Assembly (NCBI GenBank): GCA_047602305.1
Contig: JASGHO010000001.1
Span: forward strand, 1,178,001 to 1,242,000
DNA: 64,000 nucleotides
From: Ancrocorticia sp047602305
GTDB lineage: Bacteria; Actinomycetota; Actinomycetes; Actinomycetales; Actinomycetaceae
Direction of reading: 5' to 3'
Position 1 is the stretch's first letter, and each line of letters starts with the position of its first letter. Below are positions 51,435 through 60,171 of the stretch, one piece after another. The notes beneath the pieces were generated by a model, which had not been told where the DNA came from, searched no databases, and worked only from the letters and a program-made list of their open reading frames with translations. A program made the position numbers and the translations under genes.

Positions 51435-51974
51435 CTATTCGACGGCGACAAGGACGGTGATAGCCCGCTCCAGGTAGACGTCCACGACCGCTTCATCGTA
51501 CGCCTTTGCGCCTTTGGCTTGGCCGAAGACGGCGCCCCTCAAGTCACTTGAGGAGAGCGGGGCCTTGCCGTCAAAGTAAGCGGTCAACTTCTCCATCAGC
51601 GCGTCGACGTCGTCCTTACGGTATCCCCAGGACACCGCGTTCGAGAATCGTTGCCCGGCCGGACGTAGCAGGCGCGGGTAGAGACTCTTGGCCTCGTCGT
51701 ACACCTCGTTGAGCCAGCCGCTCTCGCCCTTGGCGGCGATGATCTGGGAGCGCCTGCGCTGGATGAACGCGGCTTCCAGCCGATCCATGGCGGCGTCCAC
51801 CACATCGGGGCGGTACCCGCGGCGAACGCGACCAAAACCCGCGCCCCGCACCGTCGACTCGTCAAAATCCGGGAGATTATCGGAGTACGCCTGCTTGGCA
51901 CGAGCCAGGAAATCGTCTACTTCCGCTGGCACGTACCCCCATGACAGGGCGCCAACGCGCTCAAAGGTCTGCAC
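51435..51974 (-). CDS. DivIVA-domain (DivI1A) protein
   Basis: 179 residues from GTG 51974 (GGGAAG upstream), overlapping the rlmN 3' end by 14 nt. Three copies of the short DivI1A-like motif are seen: ALSWGYVPAEVDDFLARAKQAY, the related GFGRVRRGYRPDVVDAAMDRLEAAF, and AVSWGYRKDDVDALMEKLTAYF. These motifs bind curved membrane in DivIVA/Wag31. A cell-shape or division role is likely but unproven. Between rlmN and dxr. Confidence 0.8.
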   Translation of the reverse strand: MQTFERVGALSWGYVPAEVDDFLARAKQAYSDNLPDFDESTVRGAGFGRVRRGYRPDVVDAAMDRLEAAFIQRRRSQIIAAKGESGWLNEVYDEAKSLYPRLLRPAGQRFSNAVSWGYRKDDVDALMEKLTAYFDGKAPLSSSDLRGAVFGQAKGAKAYDEAVVDVYLERAITVLVAVE

Positions 51975-53244
51975 TCGGGATCTTCCCTTCGGTGGCGTCT
52001 GCGGACACTGCGGCAATCACCCGCTCCGCAGCGGCAGCAGCCTTCTGCGCGCGGGCGGAGGAGTTCGTCACCTCGGCCGCGAGCTGGCCGCAAGCTCCGT
52101 CAATATCGGAGCCGCGCGTATCGCGAATGGTGGTGGGAATTCCCGCTGCTTCCAAAGTATCAACGAAGGTCTGCTGCACGTGGGGAAGGCTCGCCGTCCA
52201 GATCGATCCGGGGGTCGGATTGAGCGGGATGGGGTTGACGTGCACCCAGCCGCGCCCGCGACTGTTGAGCTCGTCGGCCAGCAGTTGGGCGCGCCACTGA
52301 TGATCGTTCATGTCCTTGATGAGGGCGTATTCGATCGAAACACGGCGGCCAGTCTTGACGAAGTAGCGGCGCGCAGAGTCCAACAGTTGGCCCACCTTGA
52401 AGCGGGAGTTGAGCGGAATGAGCGGGTCGCGCAGTTCGTCGTCGGGAGCGTGGAGGGACACCGCGAGGGTGACGGGCAGGCCCTCATCGGCCAGCTTGTC
52501 GATGAGCGGCACCATGCCCACGGTGGAGACGGTGACGTTGCGAGCCGACAGTCCCAGCCCCGCCGGAGCCGGTTCAATAATGCGATGGAGCGCGGCCTGC
52601 ACCTGGCGCCAGTTGGCAAGCGGCTCGCCCATGCCCATGAACACGATGTTGGTGACCCGGGTGGGGCCACCTGCGAGATCGCCCGATTCAGCGGCAACCA
52701 TTCCCAGGCGCACCTGCTCAACAATCTCCGCGCACGAAAGGTTGCGGGTGAGACCACCCTGACCGGTAGCGCAGAAGGGGCAGGCCATGCCACAGCCAGC
52801 CTGCGACGAAATACACAGGGTGGCGCGGCCGGGATAGCGCATGAGCACCGTCTCCACCATGGCGCCGTCGAACATCCGCCACAGCGACTTGATCGTCTTA
52901 CCCTTGTCCGCCTTGAGATCGCGTACCTTGACCAGCAGCGGCGGCAAGAATTTCTCCACCATATCCTCACGGAGCTTCGCCGGAAGATCGCTCATCGCCT
53001 CCGGGTCCACTTCGTGGCGCTCAAAATAGTGGCGCGAGAGCTGATCGGCGCGGAATGCCGGGAATCCGGCCTCCTTCATCGCCTTCTTGCGCCCCTCCTG
53101 GTCCAGATCGGCCAGATGTGTGGGCGGCTTGCCCTTGCTGGCGGGCTTCATGGTGAAGATGGGCATGGGGCCCGACTCCACCGCAGGCATCACCTGGGGC
53201 TGAGGAAGAGGTACAGACGGCACGGAAGAAGACTGAGAAATCAT
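51961..53244 (-). CDS. rlmN: Dual-specificity rRNA/tRNA methyltransferase (23S m2A2503)
   Basis: 427 residues from ATG 53244 (GGGAGAA upstream). Radical-SAM enzyme; cluster motif CGMACPFC (CxxxCxxC) within SSQAGCGMACPFCATGQGG. GEPLANWRQVQAALH, ALIKDMNDH and the C-terminal methylatable Cys region TIRDTRGSDIDGACGQL are present. The N-terminal ~60 residues are variable. A longer frame upstream has no support. Confidence 0.96.
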   Translation of the reverse strand: MISQSSSVPSVPLPQPQVMPAVESGPMPIFTMKPASKGKPPTHLADLDQEGRKKAMKEAGFPAFRADQLSRHYFERHEVDPEAMSDLPAKLREDMVEKFLPPLLVKVRDLKADKGKTIKSLWRMFDGAMVETVLMRYPGRATLCISSQAGCGMACPFCATGQGGLTRNLSCAEIVEQVRLGMVAAESGDLAGGPTRVTNIVFMGMGEPLANWRQVQAALHRIIEPAPAGLGLSARNVTVSTVGMVPLIDKLADEGLPVTLAVSLHAPDDELRDPLIPLNSRFKVGQLLDSARRYFVKTGRRVSIEYALIKDMNDHQWRAQLLADELNSRGRGWVHVNPIPLNPTPGSIWTASLPHVQQTFVDTLEAAGIPTTIRDTRGSDIDGACGQLAAEVTNSSARAQKAAAAAERVIAAVSADATEGKIPSADL

Positions 53245-53347
53245 AGCTTCGCTATTCTCCCATGCGTGAGCGCCCGGCGGTATGTGGCGGTACTTACCAC
53301 TGGCGCGGGCTACCGCGCAGCTACCGACTACCGGGTTTGGCAACCAG

Positions 53348-54229
53348 CTACAGCGCCAGCGACGACGCCATGATGATGTAACAGAACGGCGCCCACATGA
53401 GGATGGAGTCGAGGCGATCAAGCATCCCGCCGTGGCCGGGGAAGATTGAACCCATATCCTTCACCCCAAGATCGCGCTTGAGAAGAGACTCCGAAAGATC
53501 ACCGATCGTCGAACACAACACGGCCACCACCGCTACGAGAAGCGCCAGGTACCACGGCAACCCCATTCCCAGGGTCACGATCAGCAGGGCGACGACGACG
53601 GCCGCCACCATCGACCCCGCAAAACCCTCCCAGGACTTCTTCGGGGAGATGGTGGGGCTCATCGGGTGCTTACCCCACATGACGCCAAAGGCCCAGCCAC
53701 CCGTGTCATTGGCCACCGGCATCATGACGAGCAGCGCAATCATCCACGGCGCACGCGGCATCTCGGCGAGCGCCACCGCGAAACATCCCAGCAGCGAAAT
53801 CCACGCCAGCGCAAAAATCGCAGCCATCGCGTCACGCGGAGCACGTTCAATTCCATCCAGCAGGCGCCAGATAAACACCGCAGCGCTCGTCAGGAGGAAA
53901 GCCACCAAGCCAGCCGCGAGACCACCCGTCCATGTAGCCACCATCATGGTGACCGTACCGATCCACAACGGAATCAGCGGAATACGGATCTCACGCGCCA
54001 AGAAAGCGCCCGCAGCCTCCCAAAGCCCCAAACACAGGGCAACGGCAACGAGACCAACAAAGATCTCCATCCGGAATGCCACCGAGGCAGCAACCAGGCC
54101 GAGCAATCCCAACGCTGTGGGAATTGCGGCCTTCAAGTTGCGGCCTGCCTTCGAGGTGGAGGCTACCGGGGGTTTGGGAGGATGCGGGGCGAGGCGGTCA
54201 CGCAGCGACCGCCGAGGTTCGGTAGACAT
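53348..54229 (-). CDS. cdsA: Phosphatidate cytidylyltransferase
   Basis: 293 residues, about eight membrane helices. Makes CDP-diacylglycerol for phospholipid synthesis. The C-terminal signature is visible: VANDTGGWAFGVMWGKHPMSP and ISPKKSWEGFAGS, then GDLSESLLKRDLGVKDMGSIFPGHGGMLDRLDS. The ATG overlaps the frr stop (TGATG), so translation is coupled. Confidence 0.96.
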   Translation of the reverse strand: MSTEPRRSLRDRLAPHPPKPPVASTSKAGRNLKAAIPTALGLLGLVAASVAFRMEIFVGLVAVALCLGLWEAAGAFLAREIRIPLIPLWIGTVTMMVATWTGGLAAGLVAFLLTSAAVFIWRLLDGIERAPRDAMAAIFALAWISLLGCFAVALAEMPRAPWMIALLVMMPVANDTGGWAFGVMWGKHPMSPTISPKKSWEGFAGSMVAAVVVALLIVTLGMGLPWYLALLVAVVAVLCSTIGDLSESLLKRDLGVKDMGSIFPGHGGMLDRLDSILMWAPFCYIIMASSLAL

Positions 54230-54786
54230 CAGACCTCGAGGAGATCCTTCTCCTTGGCTTCAAGAAGCTTGTCGATCTGGTCCACGAAGCGCTTGGTCAG
54301 CTGGTCGAGTTCTACCTCGGCGCGCTTGACCTCATCCTCGCCGGCATCGCCGTCCTTCTTGATCTTGTCCAGGGCGTCCTTCGTCTTGCGACGGATCGAA
54401 CGCACCGAGATCTTGCCATCTTCAGCCTTGGTGCGAGCCATCTTCACGTAATCACGGCGACGCTCCTCGGTCATGACCGGGAGATTACAGCGCAACACGG
54501 CGCCGTCGTCGGACGGATTAATACCAAGGTTGGCCTCGCGAATCGCCTTGTCGATAGCGGACATCGACGAGCGATCAAACGGGCTGATGATGACGGTACG
54601 AGCCTCCGGAATCGAGATCGACGCCAGCTGCTGCAACGGGGTGGGTGCACCGTAGTAATCCACCAGAATGGGGTTGAACATGCCCGCGCTGGCGCGGCCA
54701 GAGCGGATATTCGAAAAGTCGTTGCGGGCCACTTCAATGGCCTTTTCCATTTTCTCCTCGGCCTCGAGGAGCTCATCTTCGATCAT
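54229..54786 (-). CDS. frr: Ribosome recycling factor
   Basis: 185 residues, standard length. Splits the post-termination ribosome with EF-G. Marks: NDFSNIRSGRASAGMFNPILVDYYG, NLGINPSDDGAVLRCNLPVMTEERRRDYVKMA, and the C-terminal helix bundle KRAEVELDQLTKRFVDQIDKLLEAKEKDLLEV. Follows pyrH by 18 nt. Confidence 0.98.
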   Translation of the reverse strand: MIEDELLEAEEKMEKAIEVARNDFSNIRSGRASAGMFNPILVDYYGAPTPLQQLASISIPEARTVIISPFDRSSMSAIDKAIREANLGINPSDDGAVLRCNLPVMTEERRRDYVKMARTKAEDGKISVRSIRRKTKDALDKIKKDGDAGEDEVKRAEVELDQLTKRFVDQIDKLLEAKEKDLLEV

Positions 54787-54804
54787 TGCGGGTTCCTTAC
54801 TAAC

Positions 54805-55548
54805 TCACTTGTCTGCTGTGACAAGGGTACCGATCTTTTCGCCGCGAAGCGCACGAGTCACATTACCCGGTTCTGCCATGCCAAACACGCGCATCGGCAA
54901 CCCATTATCCTGGCAGAGGGAGAAAGCAGCCGCATCCATGACCCTCAGGCCACGGGCGAGAGCATCCTGGTAGGTGAGCAGATCAAGCTTCTCGGCCGTG
55001 GGATCCAGCTTCGGATCGGCAGTGTAAATGCCGTCCACGCCGTTCTTGCCAGCGAGGAGCTCGTCGCAATGCAGCTCCAGGCCACGCTGAGCAGACACCG
55101 TATCCGTGGAGAAGTACGGCATACCAGCGCCCGCACCAAAGATCACCACACGGCCCTTCTGGAGATGGCGAATAGCGCGCAACGGGATATAGGGCTCAGC
55201 AACCTGCTGCATGGTGATCGCGCTCTGGACCCTGGCGGGCACTCCGGCCTGCTCGATGAAGTCCTGCAAAGCGATGGCGTTCATCACGGTGCCAAGCATT
55301 CCCATGTAGTCTGCTCGGGCGCGGTCCATTCCACTCTCCTGCAGCTGCGCACCGCGGAAGAAATTGCCGCCACCCACAACGATGGCCACCTGCACGCCCT
55401 CATGGACAGCCTCGGCGATCTCAGCAGCAACACGGGAGAGAACAGCGGCATCAAGGCCGATCGATCCACCGCCGAACATTTCTCCCGAGAGCTTGAGGAG
55501 CACTCGTCGCGTATTGTCATGGTTGTGGTCGCCTAGTAGTGCACTCAC
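54805..55548 (-). CDS. pyrH: UMP kinase
   Basis: 247 residues, GTG start with AAGGA upstream. Converts UMP to UDP. Marks: VLLKLSGEMFGG, VAIVVGGGNFFRGAQL, DYMGMLGTVMNAIALQDF, VVIFGAGAGMPYFSTDTVSAQRG and DGIYTADPKLDPTA. First gene of the pyrH-frr-cdsA run. Confidence 0.98.
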   Translation of the reverse strand: MSALLGDHNHDNTRRVLLKLSGEMFGGGSIGLDAAVLSRVAAEIAEAVHEGVQVAIVVGGGNFFRGAQLQESGMDRARADYMGMLGTVMNAIALQDFIEQAGVPARVQSAITMQQVAEPYIPLRAIRHLQKGRVVIFGAGAGMPYFSTDTVSAQRGLELHCDELLAGKNGVDGIYTADPKLDPTAEKLDLLTYQDALARGLRVMDAAAFSLCQDNGLPMRVFGMAEPGNVTRALRGEKIGTLVTADK

Positions 55549-55637
55549 GGGCAGGTCCTTCCAAGGGAATGAAATCGAGGCGGGGCCTGGCTATGTTCCG
55601 CAAAGGTGCGAACTTTTGCCCTTTGCAAGAATAGCAC

Positions 55638-56108
55638 TTAGCGCCAGATCTCCATGACGCGTTCGTCATCCAAGCAAGGCATATATGGCAGCGGGTTGAT
55701 GTCATTTTCCAGGACATAGTCGGTGAGCAGGTCCGTTACCGTATTCCACAACTCATCAGGATCCCACGGCTTGGTCACATAATGATCAAGATGGGCCTTG
55801 TTGACCGCCCGTATGGCATCGCCGAGATCCGTAACTCCGGTGACCAACACCTTCTTTGTCGCATCAAAGCGCTCATCCTCGGCGAGAGTTACCAGATACT
55901 CCACACCTGACTCCCCTGCCACTTGACACTCACATAGGACAAGGGCCAGTTCGTCGTCGTCCTCAATAATTTCTCTCAGCAGCGTTGCCGCGCCCTCAAA
56001 GCAATCCGTTGACTCTATGCGCAGGCGGTCCGCAAACGGGGTGAGGTCGCGTGCAAAGACGCGCAAGGTCTCGGGGTTATCCTCAACCACCACAACGGTC
56101 AAGGTCAT
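55638..56108 (-). CDS. Response-regulator-like receiver protein with Glu at the phospho-acceptor site
   Basis: 156 residues from ATG 56108 (AAGGAG upstream). Stand-alone receiver fold: acidic pair in VVVVEDN, switch Thr in VLVTGVTD, and Lys in YVTKPWDPDELW. Where the phospho-acceptor Asp should be, the strand reads LVLCECQVAGESG, so Glu replaces Asp. It may be a locked or unphosphorylatable receiver. No output domain; the ~35-residue C-terminal tail is not recognised. No histidine kinase nearby. Next to a DASS transporter; function unknown. Confidence 0.8.
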   Translation of the reverse strand: MTLTVVVVEDNPETLRVFARDLTPFADRLRIESTDCFEGAATLLREIIEDDDELALVLCECQVAGESGVEYLVTLAEDERFDATKKVLVTGVTDLGDAIRAVNKAHLDHYVTKPWDPDELWNTVTDLLTDYVLENDINPLPYMPCLDDERVMEIWR

Positions 56109-56181
56109 GGTGACTCCTTCATGACGAGATACTGAAACAACTGGGATAATCATGCCAGGAGATCTGACGAAAATCTGACGT

Positions 56182-57852
56182 TTACAAAATCCCCAGGAAT
56201 TCCCAGAAGATGGGCATCACAAAAGCCAGCATAACCACTCCAATCACACCGATGACGAGACCCACCTTCACCATATCTTCCGTGGAGACGGCTCCTGTTG
56301 AGTAAGCGATCGCATTGGGCGGGGTGGAAATCGGGAGGAGAACGCCAAGGGAACACGCCATGGCGACGACGAGCGCGATCTCCGTAGTTCCTGACGTGAG
56401 GCCCGTGGAGATGCCAATGGCCATGGGAACAAGCAGGTTCGCCGCCGCGGAATTCGAGAGGAAAATACCGAGGGTGGCCGTAAGGGCAGCAAGAACGAGG
56501 AAGATGATGGCCTCCGGGATGGCCGCCCAGTTGATAGAGCCAATGAGCCAGTGATCCAGGCCCGTCATGCCCACGCCCGAGCCGAGCGCGATACCGCCCG
56601 CCACCAGCCACAGGATCGGCCAATCCAGCTTGCGCACATCCTCACCGTTCATCACACCGAGGAAAAGGAGAGCGACGACGGGTAGGAAGCCCACCGTGTT
56701 GGATGAGACACCGTGAAGTGGCTCTGTCATCCACAGGCCAATCGTTGTAACGGCGATGACATAGAAGGCGATGGCGCGCTTGGAGCGGTTGAAGCGGGCG
56801 GAGGTGTCGATTTTCAACGTGGTGTCCGCCGGGATGAACGAGTAGGCGATGAAGAGCCACACCGCCACCATCATGACGATGACCAGCGGAATGGCGGCCA
56901 GCATCCACTGCACGAAGGTGATGTGGATTCCTTGATTCTGTAGCGCCGCAAGCGCAATGGCATTAGGTGGCGAGCTGACCGGAGTGCTGATGCCCGAAAC
57001 GTTGGCTGCGGCGGGGATCGAGAGCGCGATGCCAGCCCGCGCCTTGCCCTGCGGCAGCGCCTTCATGACAGGCATGACCATGGCGAACATTGCGGCAGTG
57101 GTGGCGGTGTTGGACATGAACATGCCGAGCACCGCAGTAATCATCATGATGCCCAGGAGGGTCAGGCGTGCATTCCTGAGGAAGGGGCGCAGGAGTAGGG
57201 CGCACAGCGCTCGATCCACCTTGAACTTGGCGGCACAGTCCGCCAGCAAGAAGCCGCCCATAAAGAGGATGATGACCGGACTGGAGAGCGAGTTGAAGAA
57301 AGTGGCCGCCGTGGGGGCATTCTCGGCAACCGGGAGGATCGCCTGGTCCGAGAGGAGAAGTACCTGGGCGAAAATAACGCCCACCGCCGTGGCGTAGAGT
57401 GGCACTGCTTCCGTTGCCCACAACAGGATCGCCGCGATGAAGATGCCGAGCATGCGCGCACCGGGGGTATCGAGGCCCGGAATATCCGTGAACAAGCAGA
57501 ACGGGAGGGCAATCCCAGCGCCTATGAGGCCAACGAGCTGCAGGTTGGAGAAGCGGCGCGGCCGCTTACCCTTGCCGGGCCGTTTGCGCTGGAGACGGGT
57601 GCGGAACTCCGCTTCGCCAGCACGGAAACCACCGCCCTTGGACTTGCGGCGTGCCCGGGACTTCACCAAAGGTGTGAAGACCGGAGCCTCAACAGATCCA
57701 CGATGGAGAGCCGGCTTCGCAGCTGCCCGATCGGAGATTTCTGTGGCCGTTGTAGCGCGGGCCATGGCGCCCGTGGAGGACTGATCGGGAACACCCTCAT
57801 CGGGATAAGTGCGCGTTGGGTCGGAGTGTCTGGGCTGGCTCGGGGGCTGCAT
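56182..57852 (-). CDS. DASS/SLC13-family divalent anion:Na+ symporter with basic N-terminal extension
   Basis: 556 residues. About 11-12 helices begin near residue 105. Both SNT-type motifs are present: FMSNTATTAAMFAMVMP and LSNSAAANLLVP, with SSPPNAIALA and STPPNAIAYSTGA after them. Transports C4-dicarboxylates or related anions. The first ~100 residues are soluble and Arg/Lys-rich (SRARRKSKGGGF, RLQRKRPGKGKRPRRF), unusual for the family. Second transporter of this class beside 58031-59548. The substrate is unresolved. Confidence 0.9.
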   Translation of the reverse strand: MQPPSQPRHSDPTRTYPDEGVPDQSSTGAMARATTATEISDRAAAKPALHRGSVEAPVFTPLVKSRARRKSKGGGFRAGEAEFRTRLQRKRPGKGKRPRRFSNLQLVGLIGAGIALPFCLFTDIPGLDTPGARMLGIFIAAILLWATEAVPLYATAVGVIFAQVLLLSDQAILPVAENAPTAATFFNSLSSPVIILFMGGFLLADCAAKFKVDRALCALLLRPFLRNARLTLLGIMMITAVLGMFMSNTATTAAMFAMVMPVMKALPQGKARAGIALSIPAAANVSGISTPVSSPPNAIALAALQNQGIHITFVQWMLAAIPLVIVMMVAVWLFIAYSFIPADTTLKIDTSARFNRSKRAIAFYVIAVTTIGLWMTEPLHGVSSNTVGFLPVVALLFLGVMNGEDVRKLDWPILWLVAGGIALGSGVGMTGLDHWLIGSINWAAIPEAIIFLVLAALTATLGIFLSNSAAANLLVPMAIGISTGLTSGTTEIALVVAMACSLGVLLPISTPPNAIAYSTGAVSTEDMVKVGLVIGVIGVVMLAFVMPIFWEFLGIL

Positions 57853-57961
57853 AAAGCGAAAGTCCTCTTGCTTGTGACGTTCAGGCCTTCCGTTATTGTA
57901 TCGCTTGGTTATACGCGACTCCCCGGAGGTAGGTCCTAAGTGTGCGCATGCCGTACAGGTG

Positions 57962-58003
57962 GAGAGGTGGCCATCCCATATCTCATGGGGCTAGCCACCT
58001 CTC
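57962..58003 (-). terminator. Terminator of the ttdA-ttdB-transporter operon
   Basis: GAGAGGTGGC (57962-57971) pairs with GCCACCTCTC (57994-58003), with CCAT/ATGG nested inside. It lies 28 nt past the transporter stop. Confidence 0.82.
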
Positions 58004-58030
58004 ACATCCGTCATCATTTCTCCAACGGGT

Positions 58031-59548
58031 TCACCACACCCCAATGATGTTCCACCACAGCGTACCGGCAACTAACCAGACCACCAGATGCATCACACCG
58101 ATGAGCAGGCCGTTGACCCACCATGCCCGCAGTTCCACGTACCCAGATCCATAGTAGATAGGCGCTGGACCGTTACCGTAGTGCGTCAGGCAGCCCATGA
58201 TTGTGGGTATCGCACCGAGGAATACCACGAGGGGAACGCCGGGTAGACCGAGGGCCAGACCTACGGCGAGGAACACCGCGAACATCGAGGCAGTGTGAGC
58301 TGTACCCGAGGCAAACATGTAGTGCGAGAGCGCATAGACCGCCGTGAGCAGTACAAATGCGATCATCTTGCTCATGCCCTGATCTGCCATCCATCCGCCC
58401 ACGCCCTCACCGAACCACGAGATGAATCCGGTGGTATTGAGGTAGGTTCCCATCATCACCAACGCCGCGAACCACACCAACGTATCCCAGGCGGACTTCT
58501 CCGACTTCATGTCCTCCCATGTGAGGGCACCTCCCACGAGCAAAGTGCCCAAGCCAATGAACGCAACAGCGGTGGCGTTGAAGAGATCCGCACCAAAGAT
58601 CCACAGGCTGATGATGAGCACGAACACCACGAGGGTGATCCACTCCGCCCGTGTCACCCTCCCGAGTTCCTTAAGCCTGGCTGCCGCTTCACGCGGCGCC
58701 TGAGGGGTCTTCTTGATCTCGGGAGCATGCGTGAAGTAGAGGATGATCGGCACCAAGATGACACCAATCGCTCCGGGAATCACCGCAGCGAGGAACCAAC
58801 TTGTCCATGTCAACTCGACTCCCTGTTCCATCGCCATCTGAACCGCCATGGCGTTGGGAGCAGCTCCCGTCAAGAAGATGACCGAGACAGCCAGATCCAT
58901 GTTGTAGCCGGTCAACGCCAGATAGGAACCAATTCGGCGATGAGTGGAAGGGTCTTCCGTGTAGGAACCCGAGGACTCACAGATCGACTTCGTGATCGGG
59001 TACACGATTCCTCCCGCACGGGCGGTATTCGAAGGAATGAAAGGCGAGAGTGCAAGATCGGTCAACCCCAGTCCGTACGCAAGGCCGAGTGTACTTCGCC
59101 CGAAGAGCCTGACGAAGAGGTAAGCCAAACGCAGGCCGAGACCGGACTTGACCACGGCCCGCGCGACGAAGAACGCTGAAACAATGAGCCAGATGGTCGA
59201 ATTGGAAAAGCCAGACAGCGCAGCCGAGATCGAATCCCCGGGGCTCCCGGGAACCAGCACCTGAGTGCCGGCGCACAGGGCGATCGCCACGATTGAGAGC
59301 GAGCCCATCGGCGCAGCCTTGACGATAATGGCAACGATGGTGGCCAGGAAGATGGCAAAGAGATGCCACGCATTGTCCTCAAGTCCTTGTGGGGTGGGGA
59401 CAAACCAGACAGCCAGACCAAGCGCAGCACAGATCGCCAGAGGAAGCGGGCGGATCTCACCATATCTGGTCGCTTCAACGCTTGTATTCCCTCCCGTGTG
59501 CTTACGCGAAAGCCCTTTCGTGGATTCCGAAGTGGTCGGGGCACTCAT
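58031..59548 (-). CDS. DASS-family anion antiporter (TtdT/CitT-like)
   Basis: 505 residues, about 12 helices. Marks of the 2-oxoglutarate/malate-tartrate/succinate subgroup: SPFIPSNTARAGGIVYPITKSI, FLTGAAPNAMAVQMA, and FASGTAHTASMFAVFLAV. It overlaps ttdB by 4 nt and should bring in the dehydratase substrate, exchanging it for succinate or similar. The order ttdA-ttdB-transporter equals the E. coli ttd operon. Confidence 0.9.
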   Translation of the reverse strand: MSAPTTSESTKGLSRKHTGGNTSVEATRYGEIRPLPLAICAALGLAVWFVPTPQGLEDNAWHLFAIFLATIVAIIVKAAPMGSLSIVAIALCAGTQVLVPGSPGDSISAALSGFSNSTIWLIVSAFFVARAVVKSGLGLRLAYLFVRLFGRSTLGLAYGLGLTDLALSPFIPSNTARAGGIVYPITKSICESSGSYTEDPSTHRRIGSYLALTGYNMDLAVSVIFLTGAAPNAMAVQMAMEQGVELTWTSWFLAAVIPGAIGVILVPIILYFTHAPEIKKTPQAPREAAARLKELGRVTRAEWITLVVFVLIISLWIFGADLFNATAVAFIGLGTLLVGGALTWEDMKSEKSAWDTLVWFAALVMMGTYLNTTGFISWFGEGVGGWMADQGMSKMIAFVLLTAVYALSHYMFASGTAHTASMFAVFLAVGLALGLPGVPLVVFLGAIPTIMGCLTHYGNGPAPIYYGSGYVELRAWWVNGLLIGVMHLVVWLVAGTLWWNIIGVW

Positions 59549-60171
59549 TTGATGTACCTGACCTTCTCGTACAAGGTCTCCAGTGCCTCATCCTTGCGCC
59601 TGTTGTACTCCACCTTCTTCTGTTCGAAGATGTTGTTACCCTCCGTATCGATCGAGACAATAAGCGGACCGAATTGCTTGACCCGGAACACCCACAGAGC
59701 CTCCGGCATTCCCAGTTCACGCCAGTAACCTCCCTCAACCTCCTCCACCTCGGTTGCCGCAATCACCGCGTTCCCAGCCGGGAACACACAGTGCAAAGCC
59801 TTGAACTCCTTGCAGCCGCGCTCAGTGTTCGGGCCCATGCCACCTTTGCCCACGATGAGCCGCACACCGGTCTTCTCAATAAAGACGTCCTCGAATTTCT
59901 CCATGCGGCTCGACGTCGTCGGCCCTACGGAGACGCATTCGAACTTTTCCTCTTCTCCCTCGTTCTGGCCCGAAATCTGACGAATAATGGGGCCCGCGTG
60001 CAGAATCGCCCCTTCGGTGATGTCGATGGGCAGCTCGCGGCCCAGTTCCACCACGCGGCGGTGGGGCACATCGCGGCAGGTGACAATGTGACCATCGAGG
60101 AAGACGACGTCGCCTACTCGCAGATCCTCAATGTCCTCAGCCTTGATTGGTGTGGTGAGTGTCGTGGTCAT
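59545..60171 (-). CDS. ttdB: L(+)-tartrate dehydratase / class I fumarase, beta subunit
   Basis: 208 residues. C-terminal half of the Fe-S hydro-lyase family: VVFLDGHIVTCRDVPHRR, the signature SVGPTTSSRMEKFEDVFIEKTG, and KGGMGPNTERGCKEFKALH. TtdB and the beta half of class I fumarase cannot be separated by eye; two-subunit form and transporter context favour tartrate dehydratase, but a fumarase is possible. It overlaps both neighbours by 4 nt. Confidence 0.88.
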   Translation of the reverse strand: MTTTLTTPIKAEDIEDLRVGDVVFLDGHIVTCRDVPHRRVVELGRELPIDITEGAILHAGPIIRQISGQNEGEEEKFECVSVGPTTSSRMEKFEDVFIEKTGVRLIVGKGGMGPNTERGCKEFKALHCVFPAGNAVIAATEVEEVEGGYWRELGMPEALWVFRVKQFGPLIVSIDTEGNNIFEQKKVEYNRRKDEALETLYEKVRYIK

